A DNA stretch of 64,000 nt from Anagrus nilaparvatae (GCA_022575985.1 JAKSXM010000137.1:22028001-22092000), one strand, 5' to 3'; shown: positions 12,979 through 25,335, numbered from the stretch's first letter. Notes: generated from the letters alone by a model not told the origin. Numbers and translations are program-made.

Positions 12979-14954
12979 AGGCCATAAATTTTATACTTCA
13001 ACCAAAATTTATAAAGTTAAATTTTGCGATGATAAAAGCTTAGCCATCGAATATGAAAAGCATCTTAATGGCAGTTTTCTCCACATCGTGCCCACAAAAT
13101 AGGACATATTTTTGTTGTAAGGTAGAGCTTTGCTCTACAATTATAACTATCATAGCAAATAAAAGTATTCCATTGACCTAAAAAGTTCGGAAATTCGAAA
13201 AAATCTTAAATCCCTTCCTAGAAAAAAAAGTTAATTTTTTTTATGAAATAGTATAAATATTAAAATTTTTGTAACCAAAATTTTATTGTAATCCTTAAAA
13301 TAGAATAAAATAGTAATTAAATGCATAAATTTAAAATTTACTGAAAGGCAAACATAATGCTTTGAATTACTAGAGAAACACATTTGACAGAGTGACCTCA
13401 TAGTTGAAAGACACTTTGATTCTGTATAAAGCTATTATACTAGCATATAATACTAAGCCTAGTAAATACGTCAAGTGTGAAATAAGTCTTTAGCATTGAA
13501 TTCATTGAAATCGTAAATTACTTTGTTTACAATTAGATACAAAATAAATGTTTGCTTTAAATGCTTGAAAATTTAATTTCATTTTATTAATTTATCAAAA
13601 AAAATTTTTTCACAGTAATTATTAACCAAATTAATTTAAAAAAAAAATAACCAAGTAATCAGAAAAGTAAAAAAAATAAATGCAATTTGTATTCCACAGT
13701 TGTATACTCGCTATATGCCAAATTTAAAACATAAGAAAAGTATCTAAGATACTTTGTATAAACATCACGTTGTTTATATGACTATTTGAAACAAAGAAGA
13801 TAATGTAAATCCAGCATGACTTGAACACATAAACTTTTCAATGTTTTTTAACCTCAATAATACAGTTTTGTAATTTAATGAACTTAATTTACCATTTTAA
13901 AACTTTAAATTATGTGCATATAACTTAGATTAAACTTAATAAAAATAAAATTTCAAATTTTAGTCATAATTTTTTTATGTTTTTTTAACTAAAATTTTTT
14001 ACTAAAATTTTTTAAAATAATTTATTTTTGACGTTTTAAGTATACTTAAAATAAAAAGCTTGTATTTTTATTTTTTAAAATCCGTTGCGAATGTGCATTT
14101 TTTTAGTATAATTTTAAGCACTCTTATAAATATCCGGCATATCTGTGTGGAAAATACGCATATGCAAATACAACTTTTCAAAATATACATATTTAAATTT
14201 TCAGTTAGAAAAAAAAAGTTTTATGTATTTACACATCAGTTTATGTAATTTAGAATGAGTGTCAGCTAACATATAAAAGCTCCAAAAAAAATTAACAATC
14301 TTATTTGGATTTATTTATATTATTCAACAAAAAAATAAATTTAATGCAATACGAGAATCTAGGTCAAATTCCTCTGAGGGTGCTAGAAATTATCATAAAC
14401 GTGTAACGAGACTCTGAATTGCAGATAAAATGCATAAAAAAGAAGGAAATAATGCAGGCGAAAAAAAATAGAAAGAAAATTTTGATAGGGTTGAGTGAGG
14501 AAGCGGATTTCATTAAAAGTACCCTATTTTATATCATAATTAATAATTAAAATTTTTTTAATTTTAATTAAATATTTTTAATTTGCTGGAATGTATTGAA
14601 GCATAATTGAATATTTATCGTATAGCAAATATGCGTTTGGAAGTACAAATAGTTAAAATTATTAATATAAACATCGTACGCACATGTAACAAAGTTTAAC
14701 TAAAAAGTATGCATACTGATAAATACTGTATGGAGTGGAAAACTTTATTGAAAATTTCCGTTTCATCGCGTTCCTGGTAATTTAATAAAATACTCTTTTA
14801 ATGAGTATGCTCACATACATTCCTTTAGTTTATATGTGAAAAACTAATTATTGGGAAAAAAATTTGCGTTGTTTATTTACAAAATTATAAATCTTCATTA
14901 AATTTTTTTTTTTTTACTTTTATTTGAATAATTTTTATTTTAATGGCTCTTTTT

Positions 14955-14978
14955 GGATAAGCACAGTGATTTGGCCCC
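14955..14978. mobile_element. MITE terminus, family 4 (GGATAA..AGTGATTTGGCCCC)
   Basis: GGATAAGCACAGTGATTTGG followed by CCCC matches the inverted form of the terminus at 25124-25147. Only this end could be delimited; the following sequence to about 15150 (including a short ACGCGCGCACC patch) may be the element body. Confidence 0.4.
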
Positions 14979-15155
14979 AGAAACCAAAATTAGCCTAAGT
15001 AGTACCATTCCAAAAAGCTGTTAAAAATTATACTGATTCATTTTGGAATCAGACCTGTTATAGGTCATGACGCGCGCACCCCGGAACTTCAGAATTTCTT
15101 TCAGATCCCAAGAAACAATTTTTAATTTGTTGAAAATCAGTTTTTGAGAATAAAA

Positions 15156-15363
15156 GGATGGAATCGTCGGTAACAGGCATAACCTAAAAAAATTTTTTTA
15201 ACGAGTTTTTTAAATAAAATGTTGGACTTATTAATATTTATTAGAGTACCTCCCTAATAAAATTAATAAGTCCAAAACTTTTTATTAATCATAAAGCTTG
15301 TCGTAAGATGCTATTTTTTTTTTAGGTTATGTTTGTTTGATTTTATTACCGACGATTCCATCC
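15156..15363. mobile_element. Foldback MITE, TIR GGATGGAATCGTCGGTAA
   Basis: An 18 bp outer inverted repeat (15156-15173 with 15346-15363) and a second inner one (TTGGACTTATTAAT near 15222, inverted near 15270) bracket noncoding DNA. AACCTAAAAAAA also recurs inverted. The nested stems indicate a foldback MITE of about 208 bp. Confidence 0.65.
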
Positions 15364-15987
15364 TCATAAATCCGATATTTATATCTAATGGTTTACTTCG
15401 CTCTACCTGTTTTCATCAGTACCATTATAAATTAATTTTCTTATTTATTTAAACCATTAGCATTAAGATTTACAAAAAGAAAAAATATAGAAATAAAAAT
15501 TATATTAAATTTTCTTACATTTACTTACGTTTTTTTCATATAAAATAAAATTTTTTTTCAGATCTGTTATTTTAACTTAGTAAATACTTATGTTTTAAAA
15601 ATAATTTTACTGAATTGTAAATTTTATATTTTAATATTTACATTGTATAAATAAAATGAAAAATTTATATAAAAATAATATTAATTTTTCAATTTCATAT
15701 AAATTACATTCCATAAAAATATATTATTAAATTTAGTTAGCAAGTATGGCATTTAATTTTTATAAGAAAACGTATTAACTTGAAAAATTTTATTTTATTT
15801 TTATACAACTTTTTATACAGAAAAAATATTATAATTTATGAATAAGGTTTTTCGTTTTATTATACTTGATATAAAAAAAAAGCTTATGCAAGTTGTTATT
15901 TTCTTTCATAAATATTAATTAGTAAGAGATATTGGAATAAAATAAATAAAAGAAAAAATATTATTGTTCTAAATTAATTTAAATTTT

Positions 15988-16196
15988 AGGTGTAATTTGA
16001 CCTAATAGAATTAGTTTGTAAATATCTTTCGTGGGCCGATTCACTATATACTTTCTTTGAGTTTTGATTCACGTTAAAGTAATTCCTAAAATTAAAGTAA
16101 AATCTGTAAATATCATAGATCCTTAGACATTTCGTCTCATTATATGCCCGAATTGAAATCAAGAGCGCCAAAAAGAAATATGTTCAAATTACGCCT
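15988..16196. mobile_element. Short MITE-like element
   Basis: AGGTGTAATTTGA at 15988-16000 is inverted as TCAAATTACGCCT at 16184-16196 with one mismatch. The interior holds a chance 61-codon frame on the - strand, which I do not regard as a gene. Terminal repeats are short, so confidence is limited. Confidence 0.4.
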
Positions 16197-17791
16197 GGTA
16201 ACGCCCTTGTACTCTTTGTTAATTTATATTCAAATATAAGCATAGATCACTAAAGATAAACAAATTTTTTATTAAAAAAAAAAAACAACTTAAATTTTTG
16301 CCTTTATTTCTCTAAATTTTAAAAAATTTCAACGGCTACAATCTCTGTAAAAGATTTGTACTATTAATCGCATGTTTGTATTTCTATCATTGGTTCTGCG
16401 TGATATGATGACAAATTCACAAAGAAACAAATCTATTCTCTAATTTTCCATTTATTTATTACAAAAACTATGATTTATCGTAAGATAAAAAATAAAAAAT
16501 ATTTTCGAAATTAGAATCCGAATGCTAGGTATAAAAATTCATTGCTGACTATTATCGAAATACATAAAAGCTTTTGTATAAAATAAATGTGAATATAGCT
16601 TTTTTTATAGTATCTGATGACCATATCTCATATAATAGTAAAAATCCATTTTTCTTCACTTTTATACTTAAAATATATATAAAAAGCCCATTTGCCATTA
16701 ACAGACGATTCTTCCTTTTCTACTTTCTTATCTTCTCGTATGTTTCTATACAAGAACATTGCAGATTCGTTTATATGGATCGACATTCATCATTCTAGAC
16801 AAGTTCGCTTCTTTAGTTCTTTCAAACTATGCATAAAACCATACAACTTTCTATTTTTTTTTTTATACACACATTCATAAAAATGTATATGAGCAAGTCT
16901 AGAAAATAAAAATACTTTTTTTTTAAAACTGTATTAATTAAAGTGAGTAATAAAATTACTTCAAATTTTTTTGAGAAACCACTCATTTCTTAATAAACTT
17001 TCCTTTAACTTTGACATAAAGTTTTCTAATTTTAGAAATTACATTAGTAAGTCAATAAAAATGTAATTATTCTCTTTTAGCCCGTAATCACAATAAATAT
17101 CATCTTTACTTTATAATAAATAATTTATTATTTTTAATTCTTACAGATTATTAATTCTTACGTTTTGGCTTATAATTTTTCTAATTCAAATATTTAAAAT
17201 AAATCTTGCGAATATTTCTATTTAATTATAATACTATTTTGATTGCTTTTTGATTATCTACAAAGGATTAAAACCTCATGCAACTACTTGTACTATGCTT
17301 AAAGTACTATTACTAATATTGGTAATAATTCTGAAACCACAATATGCCATACTTAAAAGCATTATTTGTAAGCATGTTTAATTTATTGTTAATAATTATT
17401 ATTATTATCATTATTATATTTTGATAAATTACTTCTTATAAAATTTCTTCTACTAAATGCTTTAAAAATAGCTATTTTTAATACAAGGAGCAAAAGCGAA
17501 TGATTTTTTCATAGGTTTCAAAGGAAGGAGTCTTATTTTAATCCCACTTGTGGCTCTCTGAGTACTTTTACCCGTAGAAAAAGTATTTATTGATAAAATA
17601 TCTAGTTGTCTTCACTAGTTACGAGTATTCAAGAAATTTTTAATTCCACGATAGTATAATAAGAAATTAAAAAAAATTAAAGGGTTTCAATTTCAGACTC
17701 CCGATCAGAAATCAAAATGGGTTTATCACGCGAGCCAGTCAGAGGCTGCGAGTACCGCTGTGTAGTGGCCCAGTTTTACAAAATTTTTTAA

Positions 17792-17914
17792 GGCTGCTTC
17801 TACAGACCTCCGTAAACGCAAAACCACAGCCACAACGCACCGCGCACAACACAACACACATGCGCACATATTGCGGCTGCGGTTTTGCGTTTACGGAGGT
17901 CTGTAGAAACAGCC
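17792..17914. mobile_element. PIF/Harbinger-like MITE (TAA target duplication)
   Basis: A 123 bp element almost entirely made of two inverted arms of about 40 bp (GGCTGCTTCTACAGACCTCC on the left, inverted on the right) around a short CA-rich loop. It is flanked by TAA at 17789-17791 and 17915-17917. The three-base TAA/TTA duplication and the G-starting terminus are typical of PIF/Harbinger MITEs. A second element with the same duplication and a GGCT start lies at 60813-61018. Confidence 0.75.
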
Positions 17915-18884
17915 TAACAATCCCTTGGCCACAAAAAAATGCCTCAAATCACAGTTTACCATCCAAGGTGAAATCGAATATTGTAAAATGCGTTTTGGAG
18001 CATTTTTTTCATGAAAAAGGGTCAATAGCCAGAAAAAACGTTTTTTCCGACCACGCAACGACGGCGTACTAAGTACCTTATCCACCGAAAAAAATGTATT
18101 TTGTTAAAAAAATTATTTTTAAAATTAAAAAATTTCTTTACAGAAATCCTACCTTTTTCATAAATAAATACACTATTGAAGTTTAAAATAATAAAAAAAA
18201 AAGTAAACTAAAGTTTATTAGGGCAAAAGAAAAGAATAATTAATATAAAAAAAAAGTTATTTAATAATTTAATTTATTCTAAGTTTGAAGTATATAAAAA
18301 TTTGCATAATTGGTTTTTTTTTAATTTACTCACTGAAAAAATTTTTTTTTTTTTAATAATTCTGATACTTAAATTTTATATCAGAGTTGTTCATGTATAT
18401 TATTTGTACGCATATGAAATTTTTTTTGAGAAACATAAGAATGCAAAAAAAAAAATGCTTGCATTTACTAAGGTTTTTGAATAAGTTTACGGATCGATGA
18501 ATTACGTAGCGAAAATTTTAAGTAATTTTTTTAAAGAAAAATAAAAAAAAAAATTAAAAGCATATATATATTATACAGTTTTATTTATAGAATGTAAATT
18601 ATCTGTTATCAGTAAAACTGTATGAATGATTGATGGTTGAAAAAAAAAGTATATAATAATGAAAATTTTTTTTTATTTAATATTGCATACACATAATTAC
18701 GAAATAAAAAAAAAATGATTTTCAAATTATTTAAATTTATTTATGCATACAATTTTTTAAATATAGATAAGAGAAAAAAAATATAACAGAGGAAAAAAAA
18801 TGTAACACGAATGACACAGATTTTACAGAATCATATTATAAGAATGAATGAGCAGAAGATAAAAAGTGTATAGTAGTTTGTACA

Positions 18885-19567
18885 TAGGGGAGATTAGGGT
18901 ATTGTGGGATGCATTTTTGAATATTTGCTGAATTTTTTAAACTAGAAAAAATTAGGATCTAGCCTGTTCAGTTTTTACAATAACAATTTTATAAAAATTT
19001 CAAACATATTCAGGAAGACAGATTCTCGAGTTTTTTCTTAGTTCAAAATTCAGAGTATTCTATTTTTAAAGAAAAACACTCTTACATAAAATCTCATATG
19101 TAATGCACTGTGCCAACTTGTCTTGAAAGAAATTTTTATGAAACTGTAAATCACACTAAAGAATATTACATAAAATAAGTTATGGTATTCAATAAATCTT
19201 AAAAAACAATATCTAAGATTAATGTCTTCAAAATAATTTTAACTGCGCATTTAAACTAACAAACAAGTACAATATAAAAAATTATTTACAATTCTAAGAG
19301 TTACAGTAACTGCAGTAACTTGAAAATTCATTGGTAACTCATTGCCAAATTTTTAAAAAGATATTTTATTTACTCATTATCAGCTAAACTTATAAATCCC
19401 AATTTAATACTTTATTTATAATATATTCAAGCTACAAAGTTTTAGCCCATTTCCAAAATGCACTAGAGTAATTTTTTGCTCACTTGGGCGTAAAATATAG
19501 GTAAAAAATTTTTTTTTCAGGAACCAAAATTTCAAACAAATTCATCAAAATTTCCTTATCTTCCCTA
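18885..19567. mobile_element. Possible MITE with TAGGGGAGATTAGGG ends
   Basis: TAGGGGAGATTAGGG at 18885-18899 is mirrored by CCTTATCTTCCCTA at 19554-19567 with mismatches. About 680 bp of noncoding DNA lies between. The terminal repeat is short and imperfect, so the call is tentative. Confidence 0.4.
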
Positions 19568-21533
19568 CAACATAAATAATATAAACTTATATAAAAATTC
19601 GATTGAAAGTTGAAATATATAAAAAGAAGAAATAAATTTATTCAAATCTATTCAAAATAAAAGTGCATAGATTAAATGACGAAGCAAAAAAAAAAAAAAA
19701 TTATATTGGAATTATTTAAAAGTGTGCAAAATCGACAAGATTTTTTTTTTAAAGTGTTAATAGTTAGTAAATCAGGCACGTATTACATTTAAGTGATTCA
19801 AGGACTATTTTTCAATATTATTATTATCACTTGATAGACTGCAACTACTAATGCAAGCTTTCATTGTATCGCTTAAAAATAACAATGAATTTTTTTCTTT
19901 TTTTGTACTCTTTAAAAAAAAAAAATTTTTATTTTATACTACTTGCATTTTAAAAAGAATCATACTTGACTTTTTTTTTTAATAATTTATATATATATGA
20001 TATATATAATGTGAAGGTGGATTAAGGATTTTCGCGTCTCTTATTTTTATGAAGAAACCGATTACTTTAGGGATTGAGTAATACAGTAAGAAACTATATT
20101 TTATCTTCTTTTCTTTCTTATTTCTCTTTTTCACTCATCATCATCAAGTTTCATCGAGATATCGTGAGAGTATTTTAAAACCATTCCAATCTAATATATA
20201 TATACTTTTTTATTTCTTTATAAAAAAAAAATTAAATGTTATTTTCATCTTTTTTTAATACAAAAATCTTTGGAATTCTTTTTCTTCTTTTCTTGATTTG
20301 GTTATCAAGTAATTTAAAAGAAACTAAATTTCCTTGAATTTACTGATAAAATTTTATACTTTTTTAAAAAACTTTATTCTAAGTACTTTAATGTACAAAA
20401 AAGAAAGATATTTTATTTTATAAGATTTACTATAATTTTATAAAGGGGTGGTTAACTTGTTGCTTAATAAAAGAACTGTAATGAATTAAAGTTTAGTTTC
20501 AGTAAAGGAGACAAATTAAGTTATTATACCAGAAGAATGTGACATATGTTCAGATAATTTTAAGCTACTAAAAAGCAAGTTTTGTCAAACTAGACAAAAA
20601 TATTTTTCGTGAGCTTTTTATAGTGCCCTTTGATGTACTAAACTTAGTTGACATTATAACATGCAAAAACTGCTTTTTAACTTTAATTTCCATTTTCATT
20701 TTTATATGTAAATAAATAAAAACTAGTAAATGTTATTTTATTATTATAAATTGTTTGAAAAAAACATTATTTCAAATAAAAGTATAATAACCTCTGAACA
20801 ACAAAAAATTAAATAATATCATTTAAATTCATTTTAACGAAATAATTCATCATTGTCCAACTTTATTTGATACTTTTTTCTTTGCCTTAAAAAAGCTTTT
20901 CAGACAGATTTCTTCACATATAAAATTTAAACTTAATATTTATTCAACATTGCAATACTAAACCTATGAATCACAAAACTATAGAAGGCAATCTGTCTTT
21001 CGTGGTAACATAAAAAACTCTAAAGTACTTCAGTTTTTAAAGTATAAAAAAAAAAGGGAAAAAAGTTGAAAAGTTTACTTTTTTAGAAAAAAAAGTTAAA
21101 ACTTTTTTCGTATTTACCACCTTTTACTTTGATCTAAGTAAAACAGAGCTTTGAAAAAAAAAAAGAAAAACGTTGTACTCATTTTAATATTACGAAAATT
21201 GGTAAACACTAAACGAAATCGTTATAAATTGAAAAACTTTAAGATTCATTAAAAAAGCTAATTTAAAATATCTGTGGCTTTTAAAAGCTTTTTAAATAAA
21301 ATAGGTAAGTTCGCAATGCTTGAATTAAAAATAAAATTTAAAAAAATCAAAATTAATTAACAAGTATACAAAATGGTATAATTTGTAAATTCCAATCAAA
21401 AACAATGTAATTAAATAAGTAAAAAAATTTGATAAAATATTTTTATTTATAAATTAAAAAAAATAATAAGAGAATATATAGAATCAAAAAAATAAGTTAA
21501 TAACCCAAAGAATATACAGGCATTAATAAAATA

Positions 21534-21680
21534 TTAATAATATCTAGAACGCTTGGAACGTCTATCTTGTGGATACCGTTGATGCTTGAGAAAATTCTTG
21601 AAAATCTTCGAAGTCTTTCTTAACAGTATCTTTTCAATATTCTGCGCTATCTTGAAACAGAAAATAAATTTAAGATGCAT
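21534..21680 (-). CDS. Small basic ORF of 48 codons, or terminal exon of a lost gene
   Basis: From ATG at 21680 to TAA at 21534-21536 the - strand encodes 48 residues: a short hydrophobic start (MHLKFIFCF), a lysine-rich middle and a C-terminus ending DRRSKRSRYY. A TTTCTGTTTCAAG acceptor-like site ends at 21651, so the last 38 codons could instead be a terminal exon. The frame sits just outside the left arm of the 2.2 kb palindrome, whose exon-like islands run in the same - direction when read in that arm, so it may be the last exon of the same decayed gene. I do not recognise the protein, and a 48-codon frame can occur by chance. Confidence 0.25.
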   Translation of the reverse strand: MHLKFIFCFKIAQNIEKILLRKTSKIFKNFLKHQRYPQDRRSKRSRYY

Positions 21681-21744
21681 GAGAGTCTTTTACACGTATA
21701 AATAGACACCTAACGCATACACTATATGATCACATACATCCTTA

Positions 21745-23964
21745 TATATATATGGACACGTCCAGGGAAGAACGACCAGCCGAAAAATAAAAAATAAAAA
21801 AAATTTTTTTTTTGTGTCACTTTTTACCTGAGATTTGTGAAATCGCTCCTATTTTAGACTTCCTGATGCATTATTTTGATATACGGCTGCTCCAAAGTTG
21901 GATTTTTTCATTTTTTTGATTTCAGCTGCCCAGTTCAACCTAAAATAACTGTGAACCATTTAACTTTTTATATATACATATGATTGGGAAAAAGTTTTAT
22001 TTTTACCTGAACTACTAAAAAAAAAAAAAAATTTTCCATTTTGACTAATTCCACATTTTTTTCTCCTCGACGGTAGCTTTCAAACATCAAGAAAATTTGT
22101 TTCGCCATGATTTTTTTCAACTTTTTTTTTCTTAAAATTCACTTCAAAGGGTCTAATTAACATCCTGAAAGTCCTGAGATGTGATAGGCAATGATCGGTC
22201 CACAATCTTAAATTTTGGTTCTTCCATTTTCCTAAAAATCCATAAAAATGATAAATATTAAAGCGTAAAATTATTAAAATACTAAATTTAACCTTACCAA
22301 ATGATTTCTTCTGTTAAATCTTCACTATCAGGACCACATAAACATGTTGTAACATATCAATAGGATCATCTAACATTTCTGATGCTAAAACACCCAAGAT
22401 CAGCCTCGCGTCAGCATCCAAAAATAGAAAAAAACTGAAAAAAAAATGATTCAGGTTAAAAATAACTACAAAAATAATTATAAACTATTAAAAAACACTG
22501 AAAAATACTTAAATTAACTTACCAAAGATGTTTATAAGCAAATTAGAACTTTAGAACTCCATGCTGACAAAATCTGGAACCTGGAAAAAAAGTTAAACAA
22601 AGAGATTAATTCTTAAATTTTTAAAAAAAGTTTCATAAAAAAATTTTATACTTATCTGATCTCTATTTTCCTGGTGCAACTTCATCTTCTTGATATAAAT
22701 TAGTACCTGAAAAAAATAATTAACAATCATTAACAACAATATGTGTACATTATACCAGTTTTTTATAAAATTGAAATTGAAATTATAGCAGAAGACAAAA
22801 TATTGCAATCAAAGTCTCCTCCTCATGGGAATTAAAAGAAACCAAAAAGAAACTACTTTATCATTTGTTGGTTTCATATTTTTTTTTATGCATTCCTGCA
22901 TGAGGAGATTGCAATATTTTGTCTTCTGCTACAATTTCAATTTTATAAACAACTGGTATAATGTACACATATTGTTGTTAATGATTGTTAATTATTTTTT
23001 TCAGGTACTAATTTATATCAAGAAGATGAAGTTGCACCAGGAAAATAGAGATCAGATAAGTATAAAATTTTTTTATGAAACTTTTTTTAAAAATTTAAGA
23101 ATTAATCTCTTTGTTTAACTTTTTTTCCAGGTTCCAGATTTTGTCAGCATGGAGTTCTAAAGTTCTAATTTGCTTATAAACATCTTTGGTAAGTTAATTT
23201 AAGTATTTTTCAGTGTTTTTTAATAGTTTATAATTATTTTTGTAGTTATTTTTAACCTGAATCATTTTTTTTTCAGTTTTTTTCTATTTTTGGATGCTGA
23301 CGCGAGGCTGATCTTGGGTGTTTTAGCATCAGAAATGTTAGATGATCCTATTGATATGTTACAACATGTTTATGTGGTCCTGATAGTGAAGATTTAACAG
23401 AAGAAATCATTTGGTAAGGTTAAATTTAGTATTTTAATAATTTTACGCTTTAATATTTATCATTTTTATGGATTTTTAGGAAAATGGAAGAACCAAAATT
23501 TAAGATTGTGGACCGATCATTGCCTATCACATCTCAGGACTTTCAGGATGTTAATTAGACCCTTTGAAGTGAATTTTAAGAAAAAAAAAGTTGAAAAAAA
23601 TCATGGCGAAACAAATTTTCTTGATGTTTGAAAGCTACCGTCGAGGAGAAAAAAATGTGGAATTAGTCAAAATGGAAAATTTTTTTTTTTTTTTAGTAGT
23701 TCAGGTAAAAATAAAACTTTTTCCCAATCATATGTATATATAAAAAGTTAAATGGTTCACAGTTATTTTAGGTTGAACTGGGCAGCTGAAATCAAAAAAA
23801 TGAAAAAATCCAACTTTGGAGCAGCCGTATATCAAAATAATGCATCAGGAAGTCTAAAATAGGAGCGATTTCACAAATCTCAGGTAAAAAGTGACACAAA
23901 AAAAAAATTTTTTTTATTTTTTATTTTTCGGCTGGTCGTTCTTCCCTGGACGTGCCCATATATA
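21745..23964. repeat. 2.2 kb near-perfect palindrome (arms about 1.06 kb, loop about 97 bp)
   Basis: The left arm (about 21745-22810) and right arm (about 22908-23964) are inverted copies that agree almost base for base. They differ by a few substitutions and small indels, mostly close to the centre. The outer ends read GGACACGTCCAGGG and its near-inverse. Inside each arm are short islands framed by splice-site-like signals. The right arm stops next to ACAGGGTTAGTCATTTTAAA, which is itself a transposon terminus seen again at 51150-51180. Such close identity over a kilobase implies a recent inverted duplication or active gene conversion. It could be a long-TIR element or a rearranged host gene fragment. 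Confidence 0.85.
23005..23558 (+). pseudogene. Exon-like islands of an unrecognised gene in the right palindrome arm
   Basis: Four islands are framed like exons: 23005-23055 (after TTTTTTCAG, donor position now ATAAGT), 23131-23188 (TTTTCCAG/GTAAGT), 23277-23413 (TTTTTCAG/GTAAGG) and from 23480 (TTTTTAG) to a TAG at 23556-23558. The third reads DADARLILGVLASEMLDDP and onward, then needs a frame change to read CGPDSEDLTEEII. Joining to the fourth restores W then KMEEPKFKIVDRSLPITSQD. The peptide looks protein-like, acidic then mixed, but I do not recognise it. In-frame stops and a frameshift in islands one to three mark it as decayed. The mirror copy lies on the - strand of the left arm. Confidence 0.4.
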
Positions 23965-24316
23965 CAGGGTTAGTCATTTTAAACGATGCACTTGTTACGT
24001 GCTAAATGCACAAAAAAGAGTTAGGGGTGATAATTTTTTACCTGGAAGATAAATCTTCTAATAGTAAGGGCTTAGTTTTTTTAGAAATGGTTTCTTTTAT
24101 TTTACTTGGTTACAAATAAGAAACATAACTTACCTTGTTAGGTATATAGTTTAAGTAAGGCCCAAATTCTGCTAAGAAAACCCAAGTTGGAAATAGCAGC
24201 AGTATTATTATATGAATTCAAGTGCTTAACACGCAATAAAGTCACTGATTTATATTTATTTATAAAAATCGTTTATTTAAAAGTTATACACTGATTTACA
24301 AAACTTTTGAATAATA

Positions 24317-24723
24317 CACTGTAAAAAGTAACTATCTTAGATTTACAAAAAAAATATAATTTTTTCGAAAAATTAGTGAATTTTCAAAAAATTTTGTAAA
24401 TATTTGATAAAAATCGTAAATTTATTAAATTTAGTATATTATCGAAAAATTGGAGAATTCTTGATTTTTTTTTGTGATTTTACGAAAAAAGTTGTGAATT
24501 CACAACTATTTTTCGGAAATTTACAACTATTTTTTGTAAATTTTTGAAAAAAATTGTAAATTATCAATTTTTCTTGCGAATTCACAAAAAAAAATTGAAA
24601 ATACTCGAATTTTTTGTTAATATACTAAATTTAGTAAATTTAAGATTTTTTTCGAATATTTACAAATTTTTTCGAAAATTTTCTAATTTTTTTGTTAATA
24701 TAAGAAAGTTACTTTTTACAGTG
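24317..24723. mobile_element. TA-flanked MITE, family 1 copy B (intact)
   Basis: Same terminal inverted repeats as copy A (CACTGTAAAAAGTAACT on the left, its inverse on the right), with TA at 24315-24316 and 24724-24725. It is about 407 bp and uninterrupted, and preserves the empty site of the nested element in copy A. A 72-codon frame inside is A/T-repeat noise. Confidence 0.8.
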
Positions 24724-24769
24724 TATATTTTAAAAAATATTAATTTTTTTCTTCAAATTTAAAATACTA

Positions 24770-25147
24770 GCGACGTAACTTTTCAACTTTTTAGGTCAGT
24801 TTGAAGAAATTTAACGCTGGCTATTTTTTTTATGCTCAAAAAACCGATTTTTCAAAAATTAAAAATAAATTTTCGGGGTCTTAAAATGGTCTTAAGGGTC
24901 TAAAACCAATGAAGATTGAAAATACACTCTGTGCCCTTTTTTTCTACGCAACTTTTAGATTAATAGCTCAACACAGTGCGGTGAAACAAAAAAAAACGCA
25001 AAAAACACGATTTTTAAGGTTTTTTAAGGTTTAAGGGCGCCTAATATGGGCTAGGAAGCTAATTCCAACGGCGATCGGCTAGTTTTTAATACTTTTTGGA
25101 TACAATTTTTGAGATTGGGGATGGGGGCCAAATCACTATATTTATCC
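24770..25147. mobile_element. Probable MITE fragment, family 4
   Basis: The right end GGGGGCCAAATCACTATATT followed by TATCC is the inverse of the terminus at 14955-14978. The left limit is not clear. The body includes repeated TTTTTAAGG phrases and no ORF. Confidence 0.4.
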
Positions 25148-25261
25148 AGCAATAACCTTTATTTATTTAACAATATTAAAAAAAAAATACTTTAAAAAAT
25201 AAAGAAGGAAAAACGATGTCTTCCAGCAAAAAAATTATATTTTTATTTAAAAAAATATATT

Positions 25262-25335
25262 TTGTCGGCTCTCCGGTCGGGTATCGGACCCGGGTCCCTC
25301 CCGTGACAGGCGGGAATAATTGCCGTTAAAACACT
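25262..25335 (-). pseudogene. tRNA-Asp(GUC)-like relic or SINE head
   Basis: Read on the - strand, the sequence has the anticodon-arm string CCCGCCTGTCAC, as in tRNA-Asp with anticodon GTC. It is followed by GGGACCCGGGTCCGATACCCG, a T arm with a B-box (GGTCCGATACC, close to the consensus GGTTCGANTCC). The 5' half is degenerate (TGTAAGTGTTTTAACGGC), so the cloverleaf is not intact. It abuts the R2-type element fragment. A tRNA-derived SINE is the alternative to a plain tRNA pseudogene. Confidence 0.5.

Noticed and set aside
17860..18085. Overlapping frames on both strands
   Set aside because: They begin inside the Harbinger-like MITE arm and show no protein-like features.
22593..23118. Two nearly identical open frames of 71 and 97 codons on opposite strands
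   Set aside because: They are mirror readings of the palindrome arms and run through intron-like A/T sequence and an apparent splice acceptor.
24544..24762. 72-codon frame
   Set aside because: It lies within MITE copy B and reflects A/T-rich repeats.
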